A DNA stretch of 64,000 nt from Montifringilla adamsi (taxonomy: Eukaryota; Chordata; Aves; Passeriformes; Passeridae). Numbering within the stretch: the first letter of the stretch is position 1; each line of letters begins with the position of its first letter. The stretch spans positions 6,882,001-6,946,000 of the forward strand of contig JAGGNK010010225.1 in assembly GCA_017590115.1 (NCBI GenBank), written 5' to 3'. Of this stretch, positions 52,401-64,000 are shown piece by piece. Under the pieces are notes generated by a model, which ran no database searches, had not been told where the DNA came from, and saw nothing but the letters and a program-made list of their open reading frames with translations. The position numbers were made by a program, and so were the translations under genes.

Positions 52401-55400
52401 TGTATGTTTAAAGTCTTTAAAGAAACATATCACTAATGAAACAAGGATTTTTAAATCAGTGAATATTTGTTTCCTCCTTGCCTCCTCCCTCCATACCCAA
52501 ACCCTAGCTACCACACACAATTTTAGGAGAATATTTTGTTGGCTATAATTAAAGTATGTGTGTTAATTAGGATTAGATTTTAAATGCACTGCTTGGGAAG
52601 TAGAAAAAATACAGGATGTGAATGAGCCCAAATTGAAATGACACTTGAATTTCCACAGATGTTTCCACAATCCTAATTTCAAATTGATTGTACTTCCGGA
52701 ACAGTAAGAAGCCATTTTCAGTTATTTATTCAGATACGCACTACTTTTTTTCAGTGGGTAGAAAAATTCAGTGGATAGTCCCATTGTTGAGTCCTTAAAA
52801 TAAATTGACACCAAAGAAGATTTTGACTGGCAATAAGTTCTATAAAACCGAAGTATCCAGATCTGAAGGATGACATCTGTAAGGATACACAGAATCTCTA
52901 GTTCATAAAGATTATTGCTGTTGCTGTTGAACAGAAGACAGGAGGTTGATCCATCACACCCATATGTGCCACCATATATTTACACTCCTGTGCTCACAGT
53001 GGAGATCTGTAGAATCTATCATACAAAGCCAATGCAACCTGGCTCTGCACCAGGAAAGCCTAAATTATTCATCATGAAACCAAGTAGAGCCTGAGGGCTA
53101 CTTTGACTTAATGGCAGCTGGCAGTGTCCCCAAGAGACTAAAATAGCAGCCATTAACCCATGTGCTCATTTGGTGTTTTTTCCCTTCTCTTTTATCACAA
53201 TATCTAAACCAGTGTCAGGCAGGGTTGGCATCTCCCTCTCTACAGACATGAACCCCTCTTGCCTGGCAGCTGATGGAGTCTACTGGAGGAATGGCATGGC
53301 ACAAGAACAGCATGCTCCATGAACAGATTCAACACAATAACTTCATTCACAACATTACTATTGGCCTGGTAACGTTGGACCCAGATTTACAAACTGGCTG
53401 CAGAAAGGAGAGTATCACTATTATTAATGTATGTCCTTCTGGTCTGGCCAGGCCTTAGAATTTTTGCTGAAGGAATTCATGTAATTTAAATCTCAATCCA
53501 ACCTGATTTGGGAATAGTCCTAAATGATGGAACTCATAGCTTTTTCCTGGCCACATCTGTGGCACAGAATGTTCCAAAAACATCAGAAAGGATATGTCTG
53601 AGCAAGTTTTTCATTTTCTTTCTAAAAATTTCTAAAAGAATTAATAACTTTTAGCAGTGAGTTGAGCTGGGCTTGTGCAGACAGCTTTCATACAAGCTTC
53701 TCCATACTGCTGTGCCAGTGATCTGTAACATAAAACCAAGTATGTGAAAATTAATCTCTTTCCACAATGAAAAAAAAAAAAAATCTATTCATTTTTTCAT
53801 GTTGAAATCTTTTTTTTCCAATTTCTTTCTCCCACTTCATCATCAATTATACAGCAATTTTGGATCAAATGTGAGGAAACCGGGTTGAATTCCGCCAACT
53901 TGTGAATAAGGAACATGATAAGAGAATAGCATGACTGACTCTGGCATAACTACTTATCCTTCCACGTGGTGTATTTTTGTTTTCATGAGCATTTTTTAAA
54001 AACAAATTTAGGTCATGCTCCACCTTTGGCTCTTGTCAGAAATTCCCTAGTCTATGTTTATGTATCCTGAGTGTAAAATCAGAATTGCGTTACTAAATTT
54101 GCAAAAAAAAAAAAAAAAAGATCAATGGTACTTTTGTGCAGCATGGGACATTGGAAGCACATTGTACAAATAACACACTGCACAAAAGTACCAGCTACTT
54201 TCAAGTGGAAAGGAGAGAAGGGAAATCCTACAGGGATCAGCCAACCCTTGAGGCAACTGCTTACTTCAGAAGCAAAAACAAGGAGACCTTATATGAGTCA
54301 TAGATCAATGCTGTCTTTGGATTTGAAGAGCCAAGCATCTTGAGTCAGTTTGAGGCAAACCAGCCCTAAATCTGTACCTGAATTGCCTGGCGAGGTTCTT
54401 CCTCTCTCCTGACTCAAATCAGATTGGGAGGCAAAAGTAGATGCTGGGAAGAAGAATTCAAGTATGATTCAGGTATGATTCTCACCTTCAGGTTAATGTA
54501 ACGCCAAACTGCAGTGCTACCCGTAGAAGGGCTCCAAATCAGAACCCTGTAAAACAGGAAAATACTTCTGAGTAACATGTAGCTGCAATAAAAAATAACA
54601 AGGATTTGGTTTTTTTTACAATCTTGCAGCTTCCACTTGTCACTAAGAACATGAACAGCTCTTCCCTGTTTGCCTAGGAGCAATTATTCAATCTAGAATA
54701 ATGAAGACAAGAAGCTCTTTAGCAAATGTCATCATCCATTGTTCACCATCAGCAAAAATGGCACCTTTTGACTCACATTCAATTGATTAAAGTTTAAGTC
54801 CATAAAAGCTGCCCTCACATCATGTTTAGTGTTACTTATTTCATTAAATGTCAAAGTAACTGGTAATTAGTTCAATAGAATTACTAAATATTATTACTTC
54901 ATATAAAATGCTCCATAACCTTTCTGCACATCAAAGCCTGTGATTTACACCAAAATCATTGCAAGTCAATGCTTCCACACACCAGTATAAAAAACAAGAT
55001 GCCATACCGTGTATTCAGCTAAAATGAAATCCCTTGTGTTGATTCCTCCTCCTCTTCAGTTTTTCTCTGCATGTACTTCAATATTTCTGAGAATTTTAGT
55101 CTAACCGTATATGAATCTGGCCTAAAATAGACATCTGCAGATGCAGTTCTACCAATTCAGGCCATAATAACAACAAAACACCTTTCAGTGCTCTTACAAT
55201 TGTAGACATAAAGGCTCTATCATGCCTCACACAGTCAACCTCTGTCAACTGCAGTGAATGTCACATGAAACCAAGGTCAGAATTTGGGCTACAGATAAGG
55301 AAGTAGTGCCAGCAAAGCGTTTCCACTGAAAAGTCAAAACAAGTTTACCAACTAAACAAAGTAGATTTCCTGAAAATGACAACAGGTATAGGTGTAATTT

Positions 55401-57089
55401 CAAGAACAACTTGAGGGTTTCATCAGGCCTCTCTTTTTTTCACTGTCTTTTGAGAAACAATTCATTTTATCAGAAACTGCATGTGTGTGCTTGTATGTGC
55501 GAACAAAGAGTCACTACAGAAGTGAAGTGTTAACCAACCTGAGGTTTTTCTCTTTTGTTTCCTGGCTGTGCAAGCCTTTTTTTTTTTTTTCTTTTATTAC
55601 TGTAATTATAAAATGACGGGAGGGAGTGGTATGTTGACCATCACATGCAGGATTTTTACTGCAAAATTTTAATAGTGGCTTTTCATGTACATGAGTGCAT
55701 GTGGTTGTACATGCTCAGTGTACATATGCACACACAAATTTTAGTGCTGTGGTGTATTTGTATGTCTGTGTATGCACACACATACACAGAGCAATATGCA
55801 CAAATACTTATAAATACATTGTTGTACGGCTGTGTTAGCTGCAAACAGCTCCATGTAGTTGTACAGCTATTTGCTGCAGGCTGTATTCAACAATATTCCA
55901 TAAATACATAGCAAAACAAAGCAAGATGGAAATCTTTACACACATGGGTCTGTTAGTGGCTTTATCAGCAAATGCAGTCCAGTGTTTGATAGGTAAAGGC
56001 TGTAAATACTGTAAAAATGCAAAATTTTTAAAGCCTTTTTAAATCTTCTGATAAAATATGTGAAGCATTGGTACCCCTTCTCAACTCCTCATTTACTGAA
56101 CCACCTCTGGGGTTCAAAAATACTCAATCCATGTCTTAACTGACAAGCTCATATCTGTTATTACTTATATAGTAAAATGTATACTTACTGCAGATTAGTC
56201 TAACTGATTAATACTTCTAAAGAAGGATTCTGGTTGGTCATGTCTATGTCTGCCTGACAAACAGTTCCAGGAAGGCTATTTGTATTTAAGACTTCTTACT
56301 GAGAAGTTGTTCTTGGTGCCATAATTTTCTTCTTTTAGAAAAAGTAGATTTTTTTTTTCTTAAATTAACAAATCAGGAAGTCGCTGACTTTCTGGAAACT
56401 TCAGCTGAAAATAATAAATGCACCAAAAGAAAAACAGTAGTTTAGTTGGAAAAAAAAGTAAGTCTGATTTCACAGAAAACGGAGATTTGGCAGATACTGA
56501 CCTTTTGAAGTGAAGGTAAAGTTACAGTCTAACTCCTGACCCAAATACCTTGCTTACATATTAAACAAGTATCTTGGAGGAACAAGTCTCAGGATACCTT
56601 GCATAATTTTGACATAGCATGAGAAACCCAATTTGAATCTTCATCACTGGCTTCCTGGAGCACCAGCAAAGCTCCTTTTCATCAGCCAGCTCTGCCCCTT
56701 CTCCTGCCCCACCTCTGCCCCCCAGCCCTGCCTTCCTCAGCCCCCTCTCTTGGCTAGGAAATCTGCGCAGTCTGCTCCCTAAAGCTGCTGGATAGACACA
56801 GATACCTGAGTGAGTTTTGTACCTAGAACTACGTGGCAGAAACACCTTGTCAAATCTGCTCTTTGGCTTTATGAAGGAAAACCAGGGAGTGCTGAAACTT
56901 TGTCTTGTTTTCTCCTTTTCTCTGAAGCCTGTGTTGCAGGGTACCTGTTAGCATCTGGTGGAGTCTTCCTTGTATTCAGAGTCCTCTTCACTCCTTGGTC
57001 ACAGCCTCGTGGAGGGAAAGCTAGGTGTGCAGTATGCACTTTTTGTTGCCTGTCTTCAGACAGCTGAAGTCAGATTCCCAAAGTTAATC
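46494..57089. other. Gene-free AT-rich sequence
   Basis: No gene is assembled. Contents are low-complexity A/C-rich sequence at 48,358-48,425, A14 near 53,770 and A17 at 54103-54119. CA/TG-rich alternating sequence occurs at about 55,680-55,800. Two minus-strand segments with splice-like borders (47275-47376 and 48585-48784) are treated under findings. Open frames are short and featureless. Confidence 0.6.
54103..54119 (+). repeat. A17 homopolymer
   Basis: An uninterrupted A run without a recognisable element upstream. Confidence 0.88.
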
Positions 57090-57610
57090 ACAGTTTCCTG
57101 GAAAAACGTAGCATTAATTTTAAATGCAAATTATTGAAATGTACAACTAGTAATTCATATTTTCTAATTAATAAATACTGTGCGCATGATGCATTAGTAA
57201 CGCTATTAAATATTTATCTATAGCTGGAGATATTGTGAATTATAATAAATTGTGAAAGGATTCTATTAGCTTTTTTTAAAAATAAATAAAATTGAAATTG
57301 TGATCAATATAATGAATGCATGACATTAAAATTCCTCTTGCCACACAAAACCATATCTGTTTATGAACAAATCTCATAAAAATGTTAGCAATATTTAAAA
57401 ACAAAATATGTTAAATAAAAATAAAATCTACTATGGAAAGTAAATTTAAATATTTAATGATATAATTAAGTCTTATTAATGTAATGTTCTTTATTTTTTA
57501 GATTAAAAATTCACAAGAATTGTCATCCTCTTTCATCTTAATCAGATGGTATGTTTGTCATAATTATTTGTTATACATTTTCATTAACATTTGATGAATA
57601 TTAACTTTGC
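57090..57610. other. Very AT-rich block, candidate conserved non-coding element
   Basis: The block is extremely AT-rich yet not a simple repeat. It is dense in homeodomain-like TAAT/ATTA cores and ATGCAT-type words: CTAATTAATA at 57165-57174, ATGATGCATTAG at 57187-57198, TGAATGCATGACATTA at 57313-57328, GATATAATTAAG at 57460-57471 and TCATAATTATTTG at 57558-57570. Vertebrate developmental enhancers often look like this. Without an alignment it remains a guess. I see no gene in it. Confidence 0.3.
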
Positions 57611-60600
57611 AAAATAGAACAATCTTTTTCCTGAACAAATCTGCTGGAGCAATATAAGGCCAAGTGCCCTATGCCTCTGTTGCAGCACCACTGAGGAGGC
57701 AGCAGAGCGACAGGAGGATTCTCACCAGCTTCAAGGACTTTTCCCTCCAGCCCATTGCCAGGTGCTCCTTCATGCATGAAGACAAGTATGCTAAGTTTGG
57801 GTTTTCGTGTCCAATTTGCATTTCTGCTCATCTGGGTCAGACTTTCAGCCATGGCAAACTGATATAACTTCATAATTATCCCAGTTCAGAGAAGGTGAAA
57901 CTTCACAAAATCTCTCCTCAGTCATCCTCTCCTGATGCTGCCTCTCCCTCTGTGCCCCTTCAGAGCCCAGCTCACCCTCAAGCCTCTGAAACAAGCACAG
58001 GAAAGATTTGGAGAAAGAGATGTGAGACCCTCAAGAGTGTTTATGGCCTAACTTCGCCCTGTTTTTCAAGTCTAGTAAGCATTTCTCCTCTGGAAAATGA
58101 TTACATACAGGCAGCATGCACCCTGAGCTGGGCACGCTGCCCATGCAGTAGTGGGGATGCCCACAGACAGCAAAGGCAGTGGAAAATGAGATCCTCTCTC
58201 CTGAGGGCTCTATTTAGCTTCAGGGTCTTTTATCTTGCACAACTCACATCAGTGGGACTCCATGTCCAGTAACACATGATCACAGGAAGAGTTTTGATGA
58301 AATAGTGGCCTTTTGCGTAATTTCAATAAGTTCTGAAACATCCACAAATCTGCACAAAAGCTTACCTTAGCAAAGCCACTGCAATATCTTCCCACGACTA
58401 TTAAAATATTTTTGAGTTGAATAAAGAGAAAGCTAAAATATTATTAGAGATTGGGAATTTATACATCCAGTCCTACATTCCACCAGTGTTGTTTACACAA
58501 AACCATGGCATCAGATTATTTTTAAAGACTTGATTTTGTCTCCTTTTCAACTATGAAGGATAAAATAAAATTGAGTGACTGAAAGAATAAATAGATAATG
58601 AAGCATCAGATTTTTTTTTTTTTTATATAGCAGCTCCTTATAAAAATTACTGTTTCCTTCAACTGCTTAATTTAATTTCTCTTAAGCAGGTTTTTACTTG
58701 TTCTGCTCATACTAATGTACAGGTATCAGATGTGTTAATATGACACCTCATGGGTCACACCCTGCACTTGAAGAACCACTTTAACCTCTTCATTACCCTG
58801 TGGACAGGACCTGCACTTCTTCCCATGGGGCTGCTCTCCCTGACCTACAGAGGTGTGACTTTGTGGAAAAGGATGCGTCAGCAGTCAGGAGGCATCACGG
58901 GGTTCATCTTTCCTCTCTACCCTCAGCACAACTCTTTGAGATACTTCTTCACTGCTGTACAAGCAAGGCAGATAATCACAGCTATCTTTGTAAGGCCAAA
59001 GCTAAAGCATTACCTTTTTATCTGTTGCCATTGGTTTGTATTCTGTTCATTGAAGTTAATGGAGATTAGGCAATGCACAGGAACATTTTTAAGACAGAGA
59101 AAATGCTCATTTCCCCTGCAAGAAATCTCTCTCTGATAGACGCATGCTATGAAAGTATACACAATATTTTAATGAACTAACCAAGCACTGCAATTATCTA
59201 TATGCTAGAGAAAGAGTCAGTTACCTGAGGACTTGTTTTATGGTATGATTAGGGCTGAAAACAAGTTTTATTTGACATCTTGAAAAAAACAGAGGCAGAA
59301 GCAATAGGGAGTCAGAGGTGTGATGGGGGTCACAGAGATAACAGTTACTATAAAGCACAGGCCAGGGGTGAACAGCAGTCAGGAAGCAAGTTGGGGACAG
59401 GATCAGAGGCAGGGAGCTAGAGCAGGAGGAGGGATGCTAGCATAAACTTTTCATCTTATCCACACAAACTCACAGTGTAGCTGAGTCACCAAACAAAAGG
59501 AAGCCATGATTTCTGGGTATACTTCAGGAGAAAACAGAAATGCCTTTGTTATCTTAATAGTAACTTTATGGAAAAAAGACTTTGCTGGCCACTGGCCAGT
59601 TACGAAGTTTGTGTATTGTACCGGCGTATGTGAGCAGAGACAATAAACCACCTCGTTTTGTTTGCCTTTACATTCAGTTGGAGACATTTTTCCACTATCT
59701 ACTGTTTAGAGCAAGAAGGTAAGGTCAAGGAACTAGAGTTCAACTCCAAGTTTGAGCTACTGGCTCATTATGTGACCTGGAACAAGAAAACCAGAGGATG
59801 GCAAATTCCCCTCATTTCCCCAGCATTACCTTGTAGTGCCTCTGTGCCTCTTGCTGTTTAATGGGAACAGGAAGCATTTGGTGGGGTGCTCTCAGATCAA
59901 GGAGGGAAACATGCCTAAATTATGAAAAGTTAATTGTCTTTCTGTTATTATATGTAGGTGCAATGGCTCTAGAGGCAGGTTTAAGCCTTCTTTGCAATTA
60001 GGTTCAGAATCAGACTTTTGACTCAGCAAACCTCTGAAGGTAGAAGCTGGTAATTTCATGAGGACCGAGTATGTACCTAACAAGAGTAGGACTACAGATC
60101 TCTGTAGTTGTTGAATTTCAGCAGTAATTGCCTTTTCCACTTCACCTTCCATTTGAAAACTTACAGGTTTTATTAACATAAAAAAGCCTTAGGAAATTTT
60201 GTAGGCTGTATTTTACTGGAGAATTCTGACATAAGATACAAATCTTTTCCAGCAGTTAACACCTTCTCAGAGGCTGTTGAGACAGCTGAACAAAAGAGGC
60301 AAACCTCCCAATGGCTGAATCCATTAAAATCACTTTAGCTCAAAGCCAAAATAGTAAAACAGATCTACAAGCACCTAAGTGGTTGTGATCCTGTGGACAT
60401 CAGTCAAGGAATCCTTGCATTTTAATCAAAACTTTACTCTCAGGCAAACAGGACAAAACTCGGAATGTCAGCCACAAAGATAGTGGAGGAATAAGCTGTG
60501 TAGCACAATCACACTGAGTATCAATTCCCTGGCTTTCCTGCTCAGAAGACAGAAGGGGAGATGGAGAAGGGTCTACTTTTTCAGTGATGTAAGCTTTTTC

Positions 60601-62700
60601 TTATACCTGTGCTGTTGATTCATCCTTCCCATTCAGAAACAAACACAGACTGAAATTGTAAGCCAGCCCTTGTTTAGAGTAAACCTTTTGCTGCCCCTGA
60701 AGCTTTACCAATAAATTTTGTTTACAAGGAAGAGATTATTAGGATTTATAAGAGGAGATTAGAAAGCGACCTCTCAATTTCTTTTTCTTCCTAGTGCACC
60801 AATTGTGAAAAAAGAAGTTATGCTTTCCTTCAGCTTTGGTCCTTACAAGTTAAAACATAAGGCATAAAGTAGGCTGACTACTCCTATGGGCTATTAAGCT
60901 ATACTGTCCAGCAGCAGAAGAGGAATACACTATGCTGTCCATTTCCACAGTGAAAGTGGGGACTCAGAGAAAATGTCTCCTGGAAGTTTTTTTAGTGCTG
61001 CAGCTCCAATGTAGTTCCAACAAGGCAACAAGATACAATCTAATCTACAGTGAATGATCAGTGAGGTAATTAGAGAAAAAGAGATGAACACAACTATATT
61101 CCCAGGCTTTTGATGCTGTCTTTGGCTGGTATTATTCTCCCTTTGACACCTCTTAGATCACCCATTAACCATAAAAGGAGCTATGCCCATCCACTAGTTA
61201 CTAATAAAGTCCATTATATGATTATATTTCAGAGACAAATGTTATTGATTATTGGCATAGAAGAAACAATAGTCACTTTTTAGCTGAATGATTTTGTTAC
61301 CACTTCATCTGTAATTTTATTATCACTTCACCAAAAGGCAACAAAGATGCTTAAATTAATGAAAAGCTTGAGGTGTCTCAAGCAAATTAATACGAAAGAG
61401 AATTCCGAGGAGAACGTCTTTATTGAGGAGCAGAATGGCAGAGTCACAAAAGTACTTAATTGCTACAGCCAGCTCAGTTTCTAGTGTTGGTAGCAGTGAA
61501 GGAGTTAATGCTTGGGTGTTAATCACACAGAGAATTTCCTTGTGACATGAAGTGCTTGTAGATAAGCAGTAATATGCCTTGTTTTACAGGTTTTCTGTAG
61601 CTGGGGCAGGGTCCCTTGCTGCACAGCATATATTGAGAAAGATGGATACAGAGAAGAGAGGTAATAGCTTTCCATGTCACAGCAATATAAACCAGACAGT
61701 TTTTATAAACTGAAAACATGGCTTTAATAGTAGTTCTATACAAGAAAAATCTCTCTGAAAACAATGATATAGATGGGAATTTTTTCCCCTTCCTAAGCAG
61801 AGGTGAAAAGGAAAGCCAAGCAACCCACATAAATCTATTTCCAAGCCTCACGGGAAACCCCATAGGTGAATTATGAGTCATAATAAGAATTATTTGTTGT
61901 ACTACTGTATGCAATCAATCAGCAATTCAGACATAGAAGATTTTTACCCTCTGTCTCTATCAGATAAACCCCATAACCCTTTCAGAGGACTTTAAACCAG
62001 ATGTAAATTGATGTGGAGCATGAGCAACTCCCAATACAGCCATATTCAGAGTGACACTTCCCCTCCTTCAGGGGTTCTCAAACTTCTTCCACTCAGAATA
62101 TCAAAGCTACCAAAACCAGGAAAAAAAAAAAAAAAGTCTCATCCTCCCATGCTCCCAACTGCACAATCTGATGGTTCCTGGACAGGTGGAAAATCCTGGC
62201 AGAGGAATGAGAAGAAACTGGGGGTTTATGAGCAATGCGATGTCCTAGAAAATAGTGAATGATAATGTTTTTCAATAAAGTCCTGCTGAGGAGACATGAT
62301 ACTGGCAACATGTGTGTGTTTATCTGTCCTGAAGCCACACAGGCTTCAAGTGAAATATGAAGTGGAGAAAATATTCTGCAGAGTGAATAGTGCAGTAGGA
62401 GTGGAAATGCAGAAAACATAAGGAAAGGCAATTTTCACTTTGTCCTCTACCCCTTGCTTGTCCCAGAGTCTCACTAACAGTCAATTATTATAGATGTTTT
62501 TATGCAATGTTCCAGAACACCAAAGCTGAGACACCTTATAAAGGAGAGCATGTTAGATAACAGCCTCTCTGCTACTACACATTAATTTATATTTTCCCTC
62601 TGTAAACCCCACCCCAAATTTTGTCATAATCTTCTACAGCACAGAGGAAAACATGGAAAACACTGAAAAAGCAAGAGATTCCATGAACAACGGAACACAT
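57611..62700. other. Gene-free sequence
   Basis: No gene is seen. Open frames at 57895-58272 plus (125 codons), 58750-59136 plus (128 codons) and 61519-61914 minus (131 codons) show no domain that I can defend. A MIR-like fragment lies at 59729-59868, a T14 run at 58611-58624 and an A15 run at 62121-62135. The right end may include badly decayed downstream parts of the Ty3/Gypsy-like element described at 62943-63345. Confidence 0.55.
59729..59868 (+). mobile_element. Probable MIR-like CORE-SINE fragment
   Basis: GGAACTAGAGTTCAACTCCA, then TGGCTCATTATGTGACCTGG and, after a gap, TGCCTCTGTGCCTC...TGTTTAATGGG, follow the order of MIR: the ...GTTCGAATCC..., ...CTGTGTGACCTTGG... and ...CTCTGTGCCTCAGTTT...TGTAAAATGGG blocks. 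About 40 bases in the middle do not fit and may be an insertion. The element is inactive and old. Confidence 0.5.
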
Positions 62701-62942
62701 TGTTTGGTTCTTTATGGGTTTGGTTGAGTTTACCTGAACAAAAAGTGCACACTGTGCTAAACAGAGACTGCTATCCAGGCTCTGATTCATCCCATTGAGA
62801 TCTCTGCATTTTGGGTAAATGTGTGTGAAATTTGTCAGAGGACTTTGAGCCGCAGACACAATATCCTTCACATATCCCCCAGGGAAGCCCAGCCAACCAC
62901 AGCAGCAATCTCATGAAGAACCTTCCCCAGTTCATCCCCAAG

Positions 62943-63345
62943 GGCAATTTCATAGCCCACAAATTCCACAACCATCTGATCACATTTACATTTTTCCAGC
63001 TTGGCAAACAGGTTATTATGGTGGAGGCATTTGAGGACAAGTTGAACATGCCAACTGTGTTGTTTCTGGGCTCCCAAAATAAATGTGGGTGTCATCCAGA
63101 CATGCTGCTACATCCTAGTCTAACATCTTCCTCTCAAAGTTGTAAATAAAATGCTGGAATGTTGCTAGAGCATTAGAATGGCAAGGAATAGGACAGGATT
63201 TACCTGTACCCACTGCAGAAAGAGATCTGCTCTCAGTGGCCTGTCAGATGAGTTTATGTTCCCTGAAAAGGCATGTTTGTTCAAGAGCTTTAAATAGTTA
63301 ATTAATAAGATGCAGAGGCTGTTAACTCTCAACTGTGATTAGAGC
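62943..63345 (-). mobile_element. Decayed Ty3/Gypsy-type retrotransposon, reverse-transcriptase region
   Basis: Read on the minus strand, this is a recognisable but dead pol fragment of a Ty3/Gypsy (Metaviridae-type) LTR retrotransposon. In order: 63345-63265 gives ALITVES, stop, QPLHLIN, stop, LFKALEQTCLF, the segment before the first catalytic Asp. At 63177-63121, in the same frame, SNALATFQHFIYNFERKML matches the MPFGL-(S/T)-N-A-P-x-x-F-Q region. After a TAG stop at 63117-63115 comes DVAACLDD followed by THIYF, with the L-D-D catalytic motif at 63099-63091 (the usual Y before it is C). In the next frame, 63050-62943 reads HVQLVLKCLHHNNLFAKLEKC, then KCDQMVVEFVGYEIA, the conserved HVxxVLxxL...KxEKC...VxFLGY block. 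Motif order and spacing are those of the family, except for a loss of roughly a dozen residues between the first and second blocks. Stops and a frame change prove it non-functional. Homology may extend to about 62,700 (RNase H side) and 63,420. The subfamily cannot be assigned by eye. Confidence 0.85.
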
Positions 63346-63598
63346 AGGGCTCAGTCACTTACAAAAGAACTCCAAGAGAACCTTATTTGACAAAGTCATG
63401 GTTATCCACTTAAGGCTTCAAAATGGGAATTCCTTGGCAATCCTTTAAATGAGGTAGTCCTATGTATCCCCAGCTTCTGACTCAGATGGCAAATATCTCC
63501 TAGAGCCAAAAAGCACAGCTTCAGACCAGAAGTTAACAGGTGAAGCATGTATCTGCCCTCTGATAATATTCATACCACAAAGACTTTAGTACCTCACA

Positions 63599-63759
63599 GG
63601 GAATTAGTCTCATCACACCCAGTGTGGGGCACCAGCAATTACAAAAAACTTCCACTTTGTTACATCCTCTTATGAGGGAATTAGTCTCATCAGCTTGTGG
63701 ACCCAGTGTGGGGCACCAGCAATTACAAAAAACTTCCACTTTGTTACATCCTCTTATGA
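63599..63759. repeat. Near-perfect tandem duplication, 77-bp and 84-bp units
   Basis: Unit 1 is 63599-63675 and unit 2 is 63676-63759, followed by a third unit start (GGGAAT at 63760-63765). They are identical except that unit 2 has GCTTGTGG where unit 1 has a single C. Read on the minus strand, each unit contains TTGCTGGTGCCCCACACTGGG. This resembles the junction of an LTR end and a tRNA-Lys-type primer-binding site (TGG(C/T)GCCC...). That similarity is partial and is inference. The units are open in one minus-strand frame (SLIRGCNKVEVFCNCWCPTLG twice), but no protein family is recognised and the frame is probably a by-product. Confidence 0.9.
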
Positions 63760-63765
63760 GGGAAT

Positions 63766-64000
63766 CCAAGTCTCTCTCAAATATGCCAATCAAAAGAAAT
63801 CCAAGAGCAATACTCTGAACTGAACCAGAATTTGTGGAAAGATCAGTGGACGAACCCAGAACTGCTGAGCATGATGGGGCAATATGCAGATCGTATCAAT
63901 TCAAACAGAAGTGATTTACTTTGGTTTTGAATAGTCAATCATGAAATACAGGTCTCAACATTAACAGGCATGAGCACAACTGAGAACTGTCAGTTGACTC
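63766..64000. other. No feature seen
   Basis: The remaining sequence to the window end shows no gene, repeat or motif that I recognise. Whether an element continues beyond the window cannot be told. Confidence 0.5.

Noticed and set aside
57895..58272. 125-codon open frame near a GC-richer stretch as a retrocopy
   Set aside because: It has no recognisable protein, no poly(A) remnant and no duplicated flanks.
61519..61914. 131-codon minus-strand frame as the integrase C-terminal part of the Gypsy-like element
   Set aside because: A few residues (GNR...WLS) could be aligned by eye, but the spacing and most conserved positions do not fit. Not distinguishable from chance.
63599..63765. CRISPR-like repeat array
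   Set aside because: There are only two full abutting units with no spacers, in a vertebrate context. This is a tandem duplication.

Overview
The window looks like ordinary non-coding DNA from a bird, or possibly another sauropsid. It is clearly AT-rich and has no long open reading frame: the longest is 168 codons and resembles no family I recognise. It has no rRNA or tRNA gene that I can see, and its interspersed repeats are sparse. The diagnostic repeats are three CR1 LINE 3' ends, at 6262-6944, 33563-33628 and 35728-35905. The first carries decayed reverse-transcriptase ORF C-terminal codons, and all three end in the ATTCTGTG-like terminal motif. A few very old MIR/CORE-SINE-like fragments (14578-14630, 29797-29888, 46411-46493, 59729-59868) fit an amniote genome. 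CR1 dominance at low repeat density points to a bird more than to a turtle or crocodile, but this is inference.

Layout. 1-6.2 kb: gene-free sequence with small tandem repeats. 6.26-6.94 kb: the main CR1 copy. 7-33.5 kb: gene-free, with a 57-bp tandem duplication, an (AAAAG)n array, long A and T runs, two MIR-like pieces and one GC-richer patch at 22.4-23.1 kb. 33.5-36 kb: two short CR1 tails. 36-49 kb: gene-free, with a direct repeat, a (TG)n array, and four unlinked minus-strand open segments that carry splice-like borders but cannot be assembled into one gene. 49-62.6 kb: gene-free, with a very AT-rich block near 57.1-57.6 kb that looks like a conserved non-coding element. 62.7-63.8 kb: the most interesting part.

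At 62,943-63,345 the minus strand reads as a heavily decayed Ty3/Gypsy-type reverse transcriptase. It shows an N-terminal fingers/palm segment, an S-N-A-x-A-T-F-Q block, an L-D-D catalytic block and the following H-V-Q...L-E-K-C...F-V-G-Y block, in the correct order, with in-frame stops and one frame change. LTR retrotransposons of this class are scarce in birds. About 250 bp to its right is a near-identical tandem duplication (63,599-63,759) of a different character, whose minus strand contains a primer-binding-site-like GGTGCCCCACACTGGG string.

No functional protein-coding gene is claimed. Intronic or intergenic placement cannot be decided from the sequence alone.
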